The notes: generated from the letters alone by a model not told the origin. A stretch of 64,000 nt of DNA from Methanolobus zinderi (GCF_013388255.1 NZ_CP058215.1:2046001-2110000), one strand, 5' to 3'; shown: positions 8,612 to 18,247, numbered from the stretch's first letter. Program-made: numbers and translations.

Positions 8612-9583
8612 TCAATCACTGAAAATCCTGTAGTAGGCCCTGTCTTCAAAAAACACAAGCACAGCTTCACAGCTGACAGAATCATAGTTGTTATCTGCTG
8701 CCTTCAGGCCCTTTGGCAACCATACTGCACGTCCTGAAAAACCTTTTTTCCTGAGAACTGCAATTGTTTCAAGCACCATAAGGGAAGGACATTTGCAATT
8801 CTCAACAAGAACTGAGTTATCATAATCAAGGCGAAAGTCTTCCCCGAACAACTCCATGCCTCTTTCGACATGGTACAGCTCTCTGTAATCATAACCCTCC
8901 TCCAGGCATTTATTAAGACGCAAGCTGCCACATTTTCTAATCCATTCGTTGTGATTTTTCTGTAGTTGCTCTTCACGAATGGCTTCCTCTTTTTGCCGCT
9001 TCTCAAAGAGCAGGGCAGTTTCACGTTCTTTTCTCAGGAATTCACGTCTGGCGTTTTCATTGTATGTTTTCAGCTGCTCCTTCGCCTCGTTCCATCTACT
9101 CATCCGCTGTCTGGCATCATCCAGTACTTCATTGATACAGATATCACATTCCAGCACACGGCGGGCTTTCAGGATAATCAGGTCCTTAATGTTCACTTTC
9201 CCTTTTTTCAGACGTGCCGGCCTGAACTCCCTCTCATATGTGCTTTCATCCAGTTTTTTACCTGCGGTATACACAAGGTCCTCAATCTCTATATCGCCCG
9301 ATTCATCAAAAAGAGGATATTCCATCTCGATATCGAATATATATTTATGATCAAGACTTAAGGGGAGCACACCATATGCCACGGAAGGAAAAAACCTCAC
9401 ATCCAGCATCACTCCGGTGGAATAATGTTCATGCTCCATACCCTTTGCATGAAGCTTTGAATGGTCCATGGGACTTATGGGCCAGTGAAGAGATTGTTCT
9501 ACCATACTTTCTTCAGAGACCGAGTCCTTCTTATCAGGACACAGTTTCACTCTTCCCTTTACTTCAGCCATTGAATCGTACAT
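8612..9583 (-). CDS. Hypothetical protein with central coiled coil
   Basis: 323 residues, soluble. I do not recognise it. The N-terminal half is strand-rich (residues about 50-130); residues about 150-215 form a strongly charged coiled-coil-like helix (ARREFLRKERETALLFEKRQ); the C-terminal 100 residues carry ENCKCPS and an LPKGL turn resembling a small alpha/beta unit. Cysteine pairs (CDIC, CKC) could bind metal. ATG 9583 is preceded almost immediately by AGCAGGT; the ATG four codons in is an equal candidate. Converges with gltX, 57 bases between stops. Confidence 0.6.
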   Translation of the reverse strand: MYDSMAEVKGRVKLCPDKKDSVSEESMVEQSLHWPISPMDHSKLHAKGMEHEHYSTGVMLDVRFFPSVAYGVLPLSLDHKYIFDIEMEYPLFDESGDIEIEDLVYTAGKKLDESTYEREFRPARLKKGKVNIKDLIILKARRVLECDICINEVLDDARQRMSRWNEAKEQLKTYNENARREFLRKERETALLFEKRQKEEAIREEQLQKNHNEWIRKCGSLRLNKCLEEGYDYRELYHVERGMELFGEDFRLDYDNSVLVENCKCPSLMVLETIAVLRKKGFSGRAVWLPKGLKAADNNYDSVSCEAVLVFFEDRAYYRIFSD

Positions 9584-9781
9584 ACCTGCTCACACATAAT
9601 TTCATCTTGTTGGATCGTACTTAGCTGAAGATTTGATATCTCTGTATATTAAATTGAAGAAACTGTGGTGAAAGTATTAGCAAAACTCAGGCAGAAATCC
9701 GAAATAACATACAAACTGGAATAAGAAGAAAGTAGAAAATTAAAAAGAATCAGATCAGACAGATATCCAGGTTAATCCGGA

Positions 9782-10018
9782 TCATGCAGAGCATTCCTGG
9801 ACCATGATCTTTGAAGCCATCCCTTTTCCGAGCGCATAACTGCACCCGTTCAGCTCAACGATAAGGGAACCCATGTTGTCTCTCTTTATCCTGAGGAAAG
9901 AATTCTCGATAAATCCCATGGATATGAGGCGATTCATCAGGGAACGACCTGCGTTGATGGATACGATCTTACTTGTTTTGCCTTCAGGCATCATAACCAA
10001 CGGCATTACTGGAGCCAC
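9782..10018 (-). CDS. feoA: FeoA-domain protein
   Basis: 78 residues forming one FeoA domain, a small SH3-like barrel: LMNRLISMGFIENSFLRI, then the turn around GSLIVELNGCSYALGKGMA. FeoA is a cytosolic accessory of the FeoB ferrous iron transporter. The start is GTG at 10018, chosen for the GAGGTG five bases upstream. No FeoB lies in the window, so this is a stand-alone copy that may instead act as a regulator partner. It is divergent from the U32 gene; the 208-base spacer is AT-rich with an AACTCA-TGAGTT palindrome near 10170. Confidence 0.85.
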   Translation of the reverse strand: MAPVMPLVMMPEGKTSKIVSINAGRSLMNRLISMGFIENSFLRIKRDNMGSLIVELNGCSYALGKGMASKIMVQECSA

Positions 10019-10226
10019 CTTTTCACCTCTTATATTTTAAGTTGTCTTTCAGGACATGTTTTTACCATATTTGTCCTTTATAGGGATGCCTAACATCCTT
10101 TGACAAATCGATATAGTGTTTAATACTATATATAAGTTCCCGAGTACGAACAAAAGTTGACAATTAAACAAACTCACTTGAGTTAGTGACAGAAAGGATT
10201 TAAAGAATAGTTCATATCCATAAACC

Positions 10227-11456
10227 ATGCCAAAAGACATGAAAAAAAGATCAGCACCGGAACTTGCAATGGGAGTCAGGAATATGGCTTCCCTCAAAGC
10301 TTGCAAAGATAATACCGATGCAGTCTACTTCTCCCTTGACAGGCTCAGTCTCAGGTCAAGGGCTCAGGACATCACAACAGATAATCTGGTCGATTTTGTA
10401 GAGAGTGTACATGAATACGGAATAAAGGCTTACCTTGCGGTAAATTCCGTGATTTACCCTGATGATCTGCAGGAACTGAACGAGGTGATGGAAACTGCGG
10501 CATCTGCGGAGGTTGATGCGGTGATTGTCTGGGACCCGGCAGCCATTATGAAAGCAGCAGCTAATGACCTGGAAATACATATATCCACCCAGGCAAACGT
10601 CTCAAACCAGGAAACCGTCAATTTCTATGAATCCATGGGTGCAAGCAGGGTGGTGCTTGCCAGGGAGCTCAGCCTGGACCAGATCAAGTATATCAGAGAA
10701 AACACAGACCTTGAACTGGAGGCTTTCGTACATGGTGCCATGTGCCAGGCAGTGTCAGGCAGATGTTACCTCTCGGCATACCTGCTGGGAAAGTCCGGCA
10801 ACTGCGGAGAGTGCAGCCAGCCCTGCAGATGGGAATGGTCACTACATTCGGATAGCGGTGAGAAGGTGGATATCGAAGGAAAATATCTCATCAGTGCAAA
10901 GGACCTCTGCATGATAGAACACATTCCTGCACTGTTGGAAGCCGGTATTGACTCCTTCAAGGTAGAAGGGAGACTGCGCAACCCCGGCTACACTTCCACG
11001 GTTTCAAGATGCTACAGAAAAGCTATTGACGATTACTTTAATGGGACCTATAAGCCGGAGTCTGCGGCTTTGCTAAAAAAGGAAATGGAACTGGAATATA
11101 ACCGCGGGTTTTCTACCGGATTCTACTTCGGCTACCCCGGACCTGAAGGGCTTGCATGCAATCATGATATGAACGCATCCCCTGTAAAGAGGGAAGCTGT
11201 GGGAATCGTGACAAACTTCTATCCGAAAAATAACGCAGCTTCCGTGAAACTTCTGGAACAGGGGCTCAGGACAGGAGATCAGATAATCATCGAAGGTAAG
11301 ACCACCTATGTCGAGCAGGAAGTATTGTCCCTGATGGTCGAAGGAGAGAAAGTAAGTTCTGCGGAAAAAGGCATGGAAACCGGACTGGCTGTTGTTGACA
11401 GGGTCCGGAAGAACGACCGCGTGTTCAGGATAGAAAAGGATATCCACTGGAAGTAA
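10227..11456 (+). CDS. U32 peptidase-family protein (RNA-hydroxylation/UbiU-like)
   Basis: 409 residues. Residues about 10-290 form the U32 TIM-barrel-like domain: ISTQANVSN, VVLARELSLDQI, EAFVHGAMC, and cysteines in SGRCYLS and GNCGECSQPCR that match the Fe-S cluster ligands of characterised U32 proteins. DSFKVEGRLR is the family signature. The C-terminal 90 residues form a beta-barrel. Bacterial relatives (TrhP, RlhA, UbiU/V) hydroxylate RNA or ubiquinone using prephenate or related donors rather than digesting protein, so the old peptidase label should be treated with care. No Shine-Dalgarno precedes ATG 10227. Confidence 0.87.
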   Translation: MPKDMKKRSAPELAMGVRNMASLKACKDNTDAVYFSLDRLSLRSRAQDITTDNLVDFVESVHEYGIKAYLAVNSVIYPDDLQELNEVMETAASAEVDAVIVWDPAAIMKAAANDLEIHISTQANVSNQETVNFYESMGASRVVLARELSLDQIKYIRENTDLELEAFVHGAMCQAVSGRCYLSAYLLGKSGNCGECSQPCRWEWSLHSDSGEKVDIEGKYLISAKDLCMIEHIPALLEAGIDSFKVEGRLRNPGYTSTVSRCYRKAIDDYFNGTYKPESAALLKKEMELEYNRGFSTGFYFGYPGPEGLACNHDMNASPVKREAVGIVTNFYPKNNAASVKLLEQGLRTGDQIIIEGKTTYVEQEVLSLMVEGEKVSSAEKGMETGLAVVDRVRKNDRVFRIEKDIHWK

Positions 11457-11486
11457 TAGGATTCCTCCAATGTCTTTGGTGATCTG

Positions 11487-11858
11487 TCAGTACAAAAGCA
11501 TAAGTGTATAAATTAGTTGTACAATTGAGAAAAACAATGTTGAAACCAGGATCATTATTGACATTGTGGTCCTGAACTCCTCCCTGCCCCTGAGCAGGAA
11601 AAAAGTATGTGCCAGAAAAGCAAAGATACCGCTTAAAGAAACAAGCAGTGATATCAGCAAGCCATAATAGCTTCCCTGATATACAAGTACAAGGCCGTAA
11701 ATAACTACGAAAAGGATTGGAAAATGAAGCAACAGGAATAAGTTTATACCTCCGGGCATCCTGAACAGTTTCCACTCTTCCCAGTATGCCGAATCGATCT
11801 CATGATTTATCAGGAGAATCGCATTCAACAAATAGATCCAGAATAATGTTCCACCCAT
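11487..11858 (-). CDS. Small four-helix membrane protein
   Basis: 123 residues with four hydrophobic helices (about 2-18, 40-60, 65-90 and 98-120). The conserved-looking loop NHEIDSAYWEEWKLFRMPGG between helices 1 and 2 holds a His, several acidic and two Trp residues and is probably functional. I do not recognise a named family with confidence. Convergent with the U32 gene (30 bases between stops). Integral membrane protein of unknown role. Confidence 0.65.
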   Translation of the reverse strand: MGGTLFWIYLLNAILLINHEIDSAYWEEWKLFRMPGGINLFLLLHFPILFVVIYGLVLVYQGSYYGLLISLLVSLSGIFAFLAHTFFLLRGREEFRTTMSIMILVSTLFFSIVQLIYTLMLLY

Positions 11859-12079
11859 AGTCCCTCTTTTTTAGATTGGTGTCCATTAAATATTAGTTTA
11901 CAGGGAATAACAGACATCATGAAACTATATAGTTTATTTACAAAAATATATTTCTTCTAGACAAAACTTATCTCAATCTTAAACTATAGAAATCGGCAGA
12001 ACCCGGAAAGGGTCTGATAAGCAAAGTATTGTCAGAAAATTTACCTTCTGATTCAGGTTCAATAAGGACAGGTAATATT

Positions 12080-12397
12080 ATGGATACTCAAGATTCAGTA
12101 AATCAGCATGTTTTTGATAAAGCCAGATCTGCAGTCATTGATATCAACGATACAGAAGCCGCAGAAGCAGCCCGGGAAGCCCTTGATATGGGTCTGGATC
12201 CCGTGGATGTCATCGAGCAGGGATTCGTAGAGGGAATGAGGACCATGGGAGATATGTTCGAAGAAGGTAAGCTTTCTCTTATCCAGATACTTGCTGCCTC
12301 AAAGACCATGAACATAGGTATAGAGATACTGAAGACAAAGGTCATTGCAACAAATGATAACACAGGTTTTTTCGGTAACCTTGTTGTTAACTACTAA
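12080..12397 (+). CDS. Corrinoid-protein cap domain only (truncated MtaC/MttC-like)
   Basis: 105 residues matching the helical N-terminal cap domain of methyltransferase corrinoid proteins: ALDMGLDPVDVIEQGFVEGM, then GDMFEEGKLSLIQILAAS. In MtaC, MtbC and MttC this is followed by a cobalamin-binding Rossmann domain with DxHxxG; here the protein stops at the first strand (GNLVVNY) and no such domain follows in any frame. It therefore cannot bind B12 in the usual way. It is either a degraded gene or a stand-alone cap-type protein. AGGT precedes ATG 12080 by nine bases. The promoter is AT-rich (11935-11990). Confidence 0.72.
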   Translation: MDTQDSVNQHVFDKARSAVIDINDTEAAEAAREALDMGLDPVDVIEQGFVEGMRTMGDMFEEGKLSLIQILAASKTMNIGIEILKTKVIATNDNTGFFGNLVVNY

Positions 12398-12511
12398 GGT
12401 CAGTATTAAAAAATCAAGACAACTTTACCGATTTCTCTTTTTCTCAACGATTATTATTTTACCAATATTCCAGGATAAAATTCATTTAAAGGCCTGAATA
12501 TCCTGAATATC

Positions 12512-13213
12512 TTAATCCATCAGATCAATTGTGGCGTTTACAAGTATCTGCTGACTCAGTGGCATTGTCAGCAATATCCCGACTATATAGATCAATAGAT
12601 TCAATGCAACAGGCCACTGCAAGAGCATTCCCGCATAATATGGAACCACCCCTGCAAGAGCGATCAAAGCTATAATAACACATAGTACCGTACTTGCTAC
12701 AAAGTTCTCCTTTACAAGCTCTATGCTTTCTGACAGGGCATCCGTGATACCATATCTTTTGATCACAAACAGAGGTAGCACGAATAATATGAAGATAGCA
12801 GGTATCGAGACTATACAGGCCATGAGGATTGATATCACGACCATTAAAATAATGATAACAATCTCAGGCAGGATCACGCCGGCCAGCGTAAGAACTGCGA
12901 CAATGGAAAGTCCCAGAACTACATAGAGCACTGCCCATATGATAAAAAACAGGATCATTATAGCAAACATCAGAATAGTATATATCCAGCTTCTAAGAAA
13001 ATTACCCGAACAAAAACCCTCAAAAACATCGACGATCTTCACACTTTCCTGCCTTGCTCCCTTTGAGAGCATTAAGACAAATCCGTAAATAAGCGGAGGA
13101 GCGGTAATCAGCAGTATTGAACCAAAAGTAAGGATCAATGTTGCCGGCCCGTATACAGGCAGATTGTCAAGAACATTTCTGAAGGAGTTTTTGAGCAGTC
13201 GGTTATATTCCAT
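12512..13213 (-). CDS. Polytopic membrane protein, unknown function
   Basis: 233 residues with about six membrane helices and an N-terminal amphipathic start (MEYNRLLKNSFRNVLDNLPV). The paired long hydrophobic helices and the cytoplasmic turn YGITDALSESIELVKENF resemble archaeal and bacterial families of stress- or envelope-linked membrane proteins (DUF975/DUF4013 style), but I cannot assign one. ATG 13213 is chosen because AAGGA lies seven bases before it; the ATG at 13228 has no such site. Divergent from the deaminase gene. Confidence 0.65.
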   Translation of the reverse strand: MEYNRLLKNSFRNVLDNLPVYGPATLILTFGSILLITAPPLIYGFVLMLSKGARQESVKIVDVFEGFCSGNFLRSWIYTILMFAIMILFFIIWAVLYVVLGLSIVAVLTLAGVILPEIVIIILMVVISILMACIVSIPAIFILFVLPLFVIKRYGITDALSESIELVKENFVASTVLCVIIALIALAGVVPYYAGMLLQWPVALNLLIYIVGILLTMPLSQQILVNATIDLMD

Positions 13214-13303
13214 TTTTCTGTCCTTCATTGTTAATATATAAAAGAGAAGTTATATATTATATTAAAATTTATGCATATTAGCTGATCACAGCGAGGGAAA
13301 CAT

Positions 13304-13735
13304 ATGGACAAATTCATGCAGCTTGCAATAGAAGAAGCAAAAGAAGGACTTGAAGAAGGAGGAATTCCCATCGGGTCCGTCCTTGTAAAGGATGGCGAGG
13401 TCGTGGGGAAAGGCCACAACATGAGGGTACAGGAAAATGACCCCCTTGCACATGCTGAGATCGTGTGCATCAGGAATGCCGGAAGAATAGGAAAGTACAA
13501 TGATACGGTTCTGTATTCCACACTGATGCCATGTTATCTCTGTGCCGGAGCTGCAGTTCAGTTTGGAATAAAGGAAGTCATTGTCGGTGAATCCGAGAAC
13601 TTCGAGGGTGCTTCCGAATTCATGAAGGAACACGGGATCAATGTGACAGATCTCGATCTTGAAGAATGCAGAGAGATGATGGCTGAATTCATCCTTGAAA
13701 AACCGGAGATCTGGAACGAGGATATAGGAGAATGA
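13304..13735 (+). CDS. Cytosine deaminase, FCY1-like
   Basis: 143 residues of the zinc-dependent CDA deaminase fold. HAEIVCI (His and catalytic Glu) and PCYLCAGA (two Cys ligands) form the site. The C-terminus, KPEIWNEDIGE, closely matches yeast cytosine deaminase Fcy1, whose tail closes over the pyrimidine, so cytosine to uracil is the likely reaction, in pyrimidine salvage. Guanine and tRNA adenosine deaminases of the same fold lack this tail. ATG 13304; GAGGG lies eight bases upstream. Converges with the histidine kinase gene. Confidence 0.87.
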   Translation: MDKFMQLAIEEAKEGLEEGGIPIGSVLVKDGEVVGKGHNMRVQENDPLAHAEIVCIRNAGRIGKYNDTVLYSTLMPCYLCAGAAVQFGIKEVIVGESENFEGASEFMKEHGINVTDLDLEECREMMAEFILEKPEIWNEDIGE

Positions 13736-13751
13736 AACAGAAATAAGAAGA

Positions 13752-15584
13752 TTATGCTTTCCGGATGCTTGCCCAGAAAACACTGCCTCTGCCTTCCGGA
13801 TTGTTATCGACTCCCACCCTTCCACCATGAAGGTCGATTGTCCTCTTTGCAATTGCAAGACCAAGGCCTGTGCCCTTAACACCTTTCTTTTTTTCGGATA
13901 AACGTTTGAAACGCTCAAAAACCCCTGATTTCTCACTGTCCGGTATACCGTCCCCGTTGTCGGTCACCTTTACTTTCCATTCCTCCCCAAGGTCTTCTAT
14001 CTCAATTTTAATAATACTTTCAGATGGTCCGTACTTTATAGCGTTGGAAAGGTAGTTGGAGAAAACTCCTTCGATCACAGGATTCACCATTGACGGATAG
14101 GTCCTGTCAAGATCCATTTCCAGTGAGATGTTCTTTGATCCAAGCTCCATTTCGAAGTTATTAGCAACATCACATAGTATCGATCTCAGATCCATGGCTT
14201 TGAATTCAAGATGTTCAAGATCCTCAAGTTTGGCAAACTGAGCTGCAGACTCGATCATATCTATCAGCCTTTTGATATTGTTATTTATCAGTTTGAGCCT
14301 CTCAAGTCTGGCTGGATCAGTCTCATCCTGCATAAGCACAGTGGTAAATCCCTTTGCAATACCTGCCGGGTTCAGCAGATCATGTCTGAGAATATCGGTA
14401 AAGAGGTCTTTCATTTCATTAAGCGATTGCAGGTTCCCTGCATACTCTTTCAACTGTTTTTCCGCCTCTTTGCGCTGGGTGGTGTCCCTTACAATGCAGA
14501 TTACACCGTTATCCAGAGCAGTCAGGGAGATTTCCTGGAAGAAACTGCTGCCATCTTTTCTCAGGCCAATGGATTCTCCTTTCCATTCACCTTTCACTGA
14601 AAATGCCGGTATCACAGTTTCATATATCTTTCTTATCTCAGATTCCCCATAGAGCATCTTCCAGGATCTGCCAAGGAGCTCATCCGGACTATCATATCCA
14701 TGTATCCTGGCATGTGCGGCATTGACATATACATAGTGTCCGCGTTCATCAAGTATGGCAATGCCATCCACAGAAGATTCCATGGCAGTGGTCCTGTGCT
14801 TTAAGCATTCCTCTACCTTTTTGCGAAGGGTGATATCCTCACCCGAACTCAGGACCCCAACGGTATGACCGTTGTCATCTTTCAGGGACTTGCTATACCA
14901 GGAGATTATTTTTTCTTCTCCGTTCCTGGCCAGTACAGGTCCTTCCGAATAAACGATATCACCGTTATCCGAATGCATTATATCCAGATATTTTTCAAGG
15001 GATGTGGGACGGAAATATTCAGGTACGAAAGTGTCGAGCCATTTTTTCCCCAGTATCTCATTTTCTTCATATCCGAGTATCTCTGTTGCCCTTTTATTGA
15101 CAAGGGTCACCTTCTGGTCCTTATCAAAAACAAGTATCATTACCCCCGCAACGTCAAGATAGCTCTGTGCCTGATCGCGTTCGAACATAATCCTGTCATG
15201 CAACGACTTAATTCTCAGAAGAGACATCACCCTCATCTTAAGCTCAAGTCCGTCAATGGGTTTTGTCAAAAAGTCATCCGCATGTGACTCCATACCTTTG
15301 AGACGATCTTCCCTTCCAGAGAGAGCAGTCACAAGAATAACAGGTATAAACTGGGTTTCTGCAGACTGCTTGATCATCTCACATACCTGATAACCATTCA
15401 TATCCGGCATCATTACATCAAGAAGGACAAGATCCGGCCTCTCGACCACAGCCTTCTCAAATGCTTCCAGGCCGCCGTATGCGGTGATAATATCGTAGTC
15501 AGAACTAAGATACGCCTCAAGAAGTTCAACATTCATGGGCTCATCGTCTGCAATTAGTATCCTGGGTCTTACAGATGGGGTCAT
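13752..15584 (-). CDS. Response regulator-PAS-PAS-histidine kinase
   Basis: About 610 residues, no membrane segment. Order: receiver domain at residues 5-125 (acceptor Asp in LVLLDVMMPD), PAS at about 145-260 (VNKRATEILGYEENEILG), PAS at about 270-385 with a PAC end (CIVRDTTQRKEAE), a HisK dimerisation helix with the phosphorylated His in ILRHDLLNPA, and a complete ATPase domain (NAIKYGP, DNGDGIPD, GTGLGLAIAK). A receiver placed before the sensor suggests a relay component. Start ATG 15584 lacks a clear ribosome site. No cognate output protein is adjacent. Confidence 0.9.
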   Translation of the reverse strand: MTPSVRPRILIADDEPMNVELLEAYLSSDYDIITAYGGLEAFEKAVVERPDLVLLDVMMPDMNGYQVCEMIKQSAETQFIPVILVTALSGREDRLKGMESHADDFLTKPIDGLELKMRVMSLLRIKSLHDRIMFERDQAQSYLDVAGVMILVFDKDQKVTLVNKRATEILGYEENEILGKKWLDTFVPEYFRPTSLEKYLDIMHSDNGDIVYSEGPVLARNGEEKIISWYSKSLKDDNGHTVGVLSSGEDITLRKKVEECLKHRTTAMESSVDGIAILDERGHYVYVNAAHARIHGYDSPDELLGRSWKMLYGESEIRKIYETVIPAFSVKGEWKGESIGLRKDGSSFFQEISLTALDNGVICIVRDTTQRKEAEKQLKEYAGNLQSLNEMKDLFTDILRHDLLNPAGIAKGFTTVLMQDETDPARLERLKLINNNIKRLIDMIESAAQFAKLEDLEHLEFKAMDLRSILCDVANNFEMELGSKNISLEMDLDRTYPSMVNPVIEGVFSNYLSNAIKYGPSESIIKIEIEDLGEEWKVKVTDNGDGIPDSEKSGVFERFKRLSEKKKGVKGTGLGLAIAKRTIDLHGGRVGVDNNPEGRGSVFWASIRKA

Positions 15585-15902
15585 TTCAATCAAGCTTCAG
15601 CAAGTTCAGAGACATCGAAATGTCAATATAAATTATACAAGTACCAGAGCTGCATATAGATTTAATAGTAATTATACATATCCGTAAAAAATAAGAAAAA
15701 GATATGTGCCGGCAATTAACTTACTGACAACAATCAATCTTTTTTACATCATGATTATGAGCATAAGCAGATCGACATGCAGAGACACTTATTTATACTT
15801 CCGACCAGAATTTTGATTTGATCAGACCAGGCAGATCTTATGCAAATATCCTGCTACGACATGGAGCAGATCAAAAAATTTAGTCTGGCCTGAAAATGGA
15901 GT
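15585..15902. promoter_or_regulatory. Divergent promoter region
   Basis: This 318-base AT-rich spacer separates the divergent kinase and protease genes. TTATTTATACTT at about 15789-15800 is a candidate TATA box for the protease gene, and TTTAATAGTAATTATAC (about 15660-15676) may serve the kinase. I see no ORF and no strong hairpin. Confidence 0.35.
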
Positions 15903-17078
15903 ATGAGCGAACAGGGGGACCATGTCATTATTCGAAGAATTGACCTGTCTTTTATGGTCAAGGTACTCTGTATAATGCTGGTAAGCTGCAACGTTGCAGC
16001 TACCGGCGATATTGAGAAAGAGCACGCAGACATCTACAGCCGGAATAATGTAAAGACAGCTTTGCCTGTGCCTTACTACGATCAGGGAGATACAAGCTGG
16101 TGCCTTTATTCCTGTCTTTCAATGATGCTCAGCTACAATAACAGAAATATCGAACCATGGGAAATTGCCTCATATTTCGATTCGGGACATGACGAGACCT
16201 TCGAGGGTCAGTACAATGTATTTGACAATTCACTGGAGAACTATTTCAGCGAAAAATGTTCTATTCAAATAAAAAGAACGGTGTGGGGTTTTAACATCGG
16301 TAATTTCGATGTTGAAAATTTCGATTCCCGGATAAGAGAAAATATTGACAGAGGACAGCCTGTTTTGCTTGCGTTCCAGTACACTGACCCTGCCGGTGCG
16401 AAGAAAGGACATGCTATTGTTGCGACTGGTTACGATGAAGAATGTATATATCTGACAGATCCCAGTGGTGCTATTACAGAGGACTTCTTCGCACATAAAG
16501 AAGGACACATTGCCGTACCCGTTAGCTGGTATGAGTTCAATGAGAGACTTGTCAGAGAAATAATGCTGACAAACCTTGCATTTACCATAGAGATCACAGA
16601 AGATGCACCTTCAAGCAGTCCTGATGGGTCCATATATCTGGTTGACAGCACGGACCATAACTACAGTCATGTGTATTTCACAAATCGCTCCAACAAAAAT
16701 GATGTCGGCCTTTTGCGCCTTGACGGGAAATATGAAAACGGTTACCTTATTGTCAGGCAGGACAATATTTCCAGAGAAAGAAAGATCTCTTTACAGGACA
16801 GCATGAGCCTTTACTTTACAGTTGCCAACCCGACCCCTGAACAGAAAAACTATACCGTTACCAGTGAAGTGGTCAGCAAAGAATCCGGCAATAAGATAGA
16901 TAACTTCTTTTTTTCAAGCGAGATAGAAGTTGAAGGTGGCAAAGACCTCTCAAAGGGAATCAACTATTCAAATCAGATTGAAAAGCTTCCCGCCGGAGAC
17001 TATTCTTTTACTTTAATACTTTCTGATGATAAAGGAAAGCATATTGATTCGCTATCATTCGAGCTATATATTCCCTGA
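15903..17078 (+). CDS. Secreted C39-like cysteine peptidase
   Basis: 391 residues. A hydrophobic N-terminal helix (MVKVLCIMLVSCNVAAT) predicts export. Residues about 50-235 are a papain-fold C39-type domain: catalytic Cys in GDTSWCLYSC, His in KGHAIVATGYD, and Asp in YLTDPSG. Gln or Asp of the oxyanion hole lies just before the Cys (YYDQGDTSWC). The C-terminal 140 residues form beta-rich repeats with Asn-rich loops, probably an extracellular Ig-like binding unit. In bacteria C39 enzymes process peptides; here with no transporter nearby it may be an envelope protease. ATG 15903 sits one base after GGAG, so ATG at about 15954 is possible. Confidence 0.75.
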   Translation: MSEQGDHVIIRRIDLSFMVKVLCIMLVSCNVAATGDIEKEHADIYSRNNVKTALPVPYYDQGDTSWCLYSCLSMMLSYNNRNIEPWEIASYFDSGHDETFEGQYNVFDNSLENYFSEKCSIQIKRTVWGFNIGNFDVENFDSRIRENIDRGQPVLLAFQYTDPAGAKKGHAIVATGYDEECIYLTDPSGAITEDFFAHKEGHIAVPVSWYEFNERLVREIMLTNLAFTIEITEDAPSSSPDGSIYLVDSTDHNYSHVYFTNRSNKNDVGLLRLDGKYENGYLIVRQDNISRERKISLQDSMSLYFTVANPTPEQKNYTVTSEVVSKESGNKIDNFFFSSEIEVEGGKDLSKGINYSNQIEKLPAGDYSFTLILSDDKGKHIDSLSFELYIP

Positions 17079-17507
17079 AAATGTATCAGTACTCAGGAAT
17101 CCTTTATTCAATAGAGAAATATTAAATGGAATCCAGATAGTGAAGAGGTCGATATATACAAGTCAATAATATAAATATCTATTAAATAATTACACATCAA
17201 AAAAATACCGCATAAACCCCCATATTTCCACTGGAGAATATATAGCAAAGTAATGATAACAAAGGTCAGACTTTAATTACACCTTTGCTTAAATTATAAT
17301 CCAGTATGAAATTCATTCAAGATATGGTTAAATACAATCGATTTACTTTTCTAATTTGCAGACAGAGGCGCCGGGAGTGCTATGTCTGAATAGGTTCGGT
17401 GTGAAGTAACGGAGTGAAACAAAACCAAATGATAACTGTGCCTGTATGGCAGAGGTCATTTTATAAATATATAAAAACCAATACCAGAGAACTATGGGGG
17501 AAAATAA

Positions 17508-17669
17508 TTGTATTGGGCAAGGTTTTGGGAAGATGAACGTAACAGGATACTAAGAGAAGTACCGGTACATGCTAACGACAAAAATGAAGCAACCAGGTTA
17601 TTCAGACACGATTTTCCGTACATAAGCAGTTTTGAGTTGATCTCACCTCATAAACGAATGGACAGATAA
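17508..17669 (+). CDS. Putative small protein, TTG start, 53 residues
   Basis: TTG at 17508, TAA at 17667-17669. GGGGG lies seven bases before the TTG and TTTATAAATATATA about 45 bases before it, so promoter and ribosome site are well placed. The peptide (start LYWARFWEDERNRILREV) is charged, aromatic-rich and does not look random, but I do not recognise it. It could be the surviving part of a longer gene. It lies in the 767-base gap 17079-17845; the first 350 bases of that gap hold no ORF and only AT-rich sequence plus a GC-richer patch at 17365-17450. Confidence 0.35.
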   Translation: MYWARFWEDERNRILREVPVHANDKNEATRLFRHDFPYISSFELISPHKRMDR

Positions 17670-17845
17670 GCAAGCCGCCATAAAGGCAGATTATGCAAAA
17701 CTGTTCCATACAGGTCCTTCTTTTTTCTGATTACTTTCTTTTTCTTTTCCCGGAATATCCACAGGACATGTATAGCCATTGACAGAGCATTCCTCGAAAC
17801 GACAATTATTACTAAAATAAGCATATAAAACAAAAGGGGAGTAAA

Positions 17846-18208
17846 ATGATCGAGATAATACAGGGTTTGCCGGATAAAGTTGTAGCAGTTCGCCTGAGTG
17901 GTGTGGTAAAAGGAGAAGATTATGACAATATACTGGCTCCTGCCATTGAGGAAAAATTGAAGGATTACGAAAAGATTCGCTTACTTTATCAATTGGGTCC
18001 GGATTTTGAGAAATTTAGCCGAGAGGCTATGTGGGAAGATGCAAAACTTGATATGCAGAACTTCACTTCATTCGAAAAGATTGCAGTTGTATCCAATGTG
18101 GAATGGATGATCACCGCTATGGAACTTTTCAAACATGTTATTCCGGGACAGGTAAAGACATATAGCAACGAAGAGCTCACCGAAGCTAAAGACTGGATAA
18201 GTAAATGA
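17846..18208 (+). CDS. SpoIIAA-like (STAS-related) protein
   Basis: 120 residues matching the SpoIIAA-like family (DUF3478): VVAVRLSGVVKGEDYDNIL at the start, a central strand LLYQLGPDFEKF, and the second half FEKIAVVSNVEWM with EEAMWEDAK-type helices. The fold resembles STAS domains that bind sigma regulators or sulfate-transporter tails; family members with lipid or hydrophobic ligands are known, and no role is set for archaea. GGGGAG five bases upstream supports ATG 17846. Monocistronic, convergent with the metal exporter. Confidence 0.82.
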   Translation: MIEIIQGLPDKVVAVRLSGVVKGEDYDNILAPAIEEKLKDYEKIRLLYQLGPDFEKFSREAMWEDAKLDMQNFTSFEKIAVVSNVEWMITAMELFKHVIPGQVKTYSNEELTEAKDWISK

Positions 18209-18247
18209 GTCCTATACCAGATTTAGTATAAAAAAATATGAAAACGA

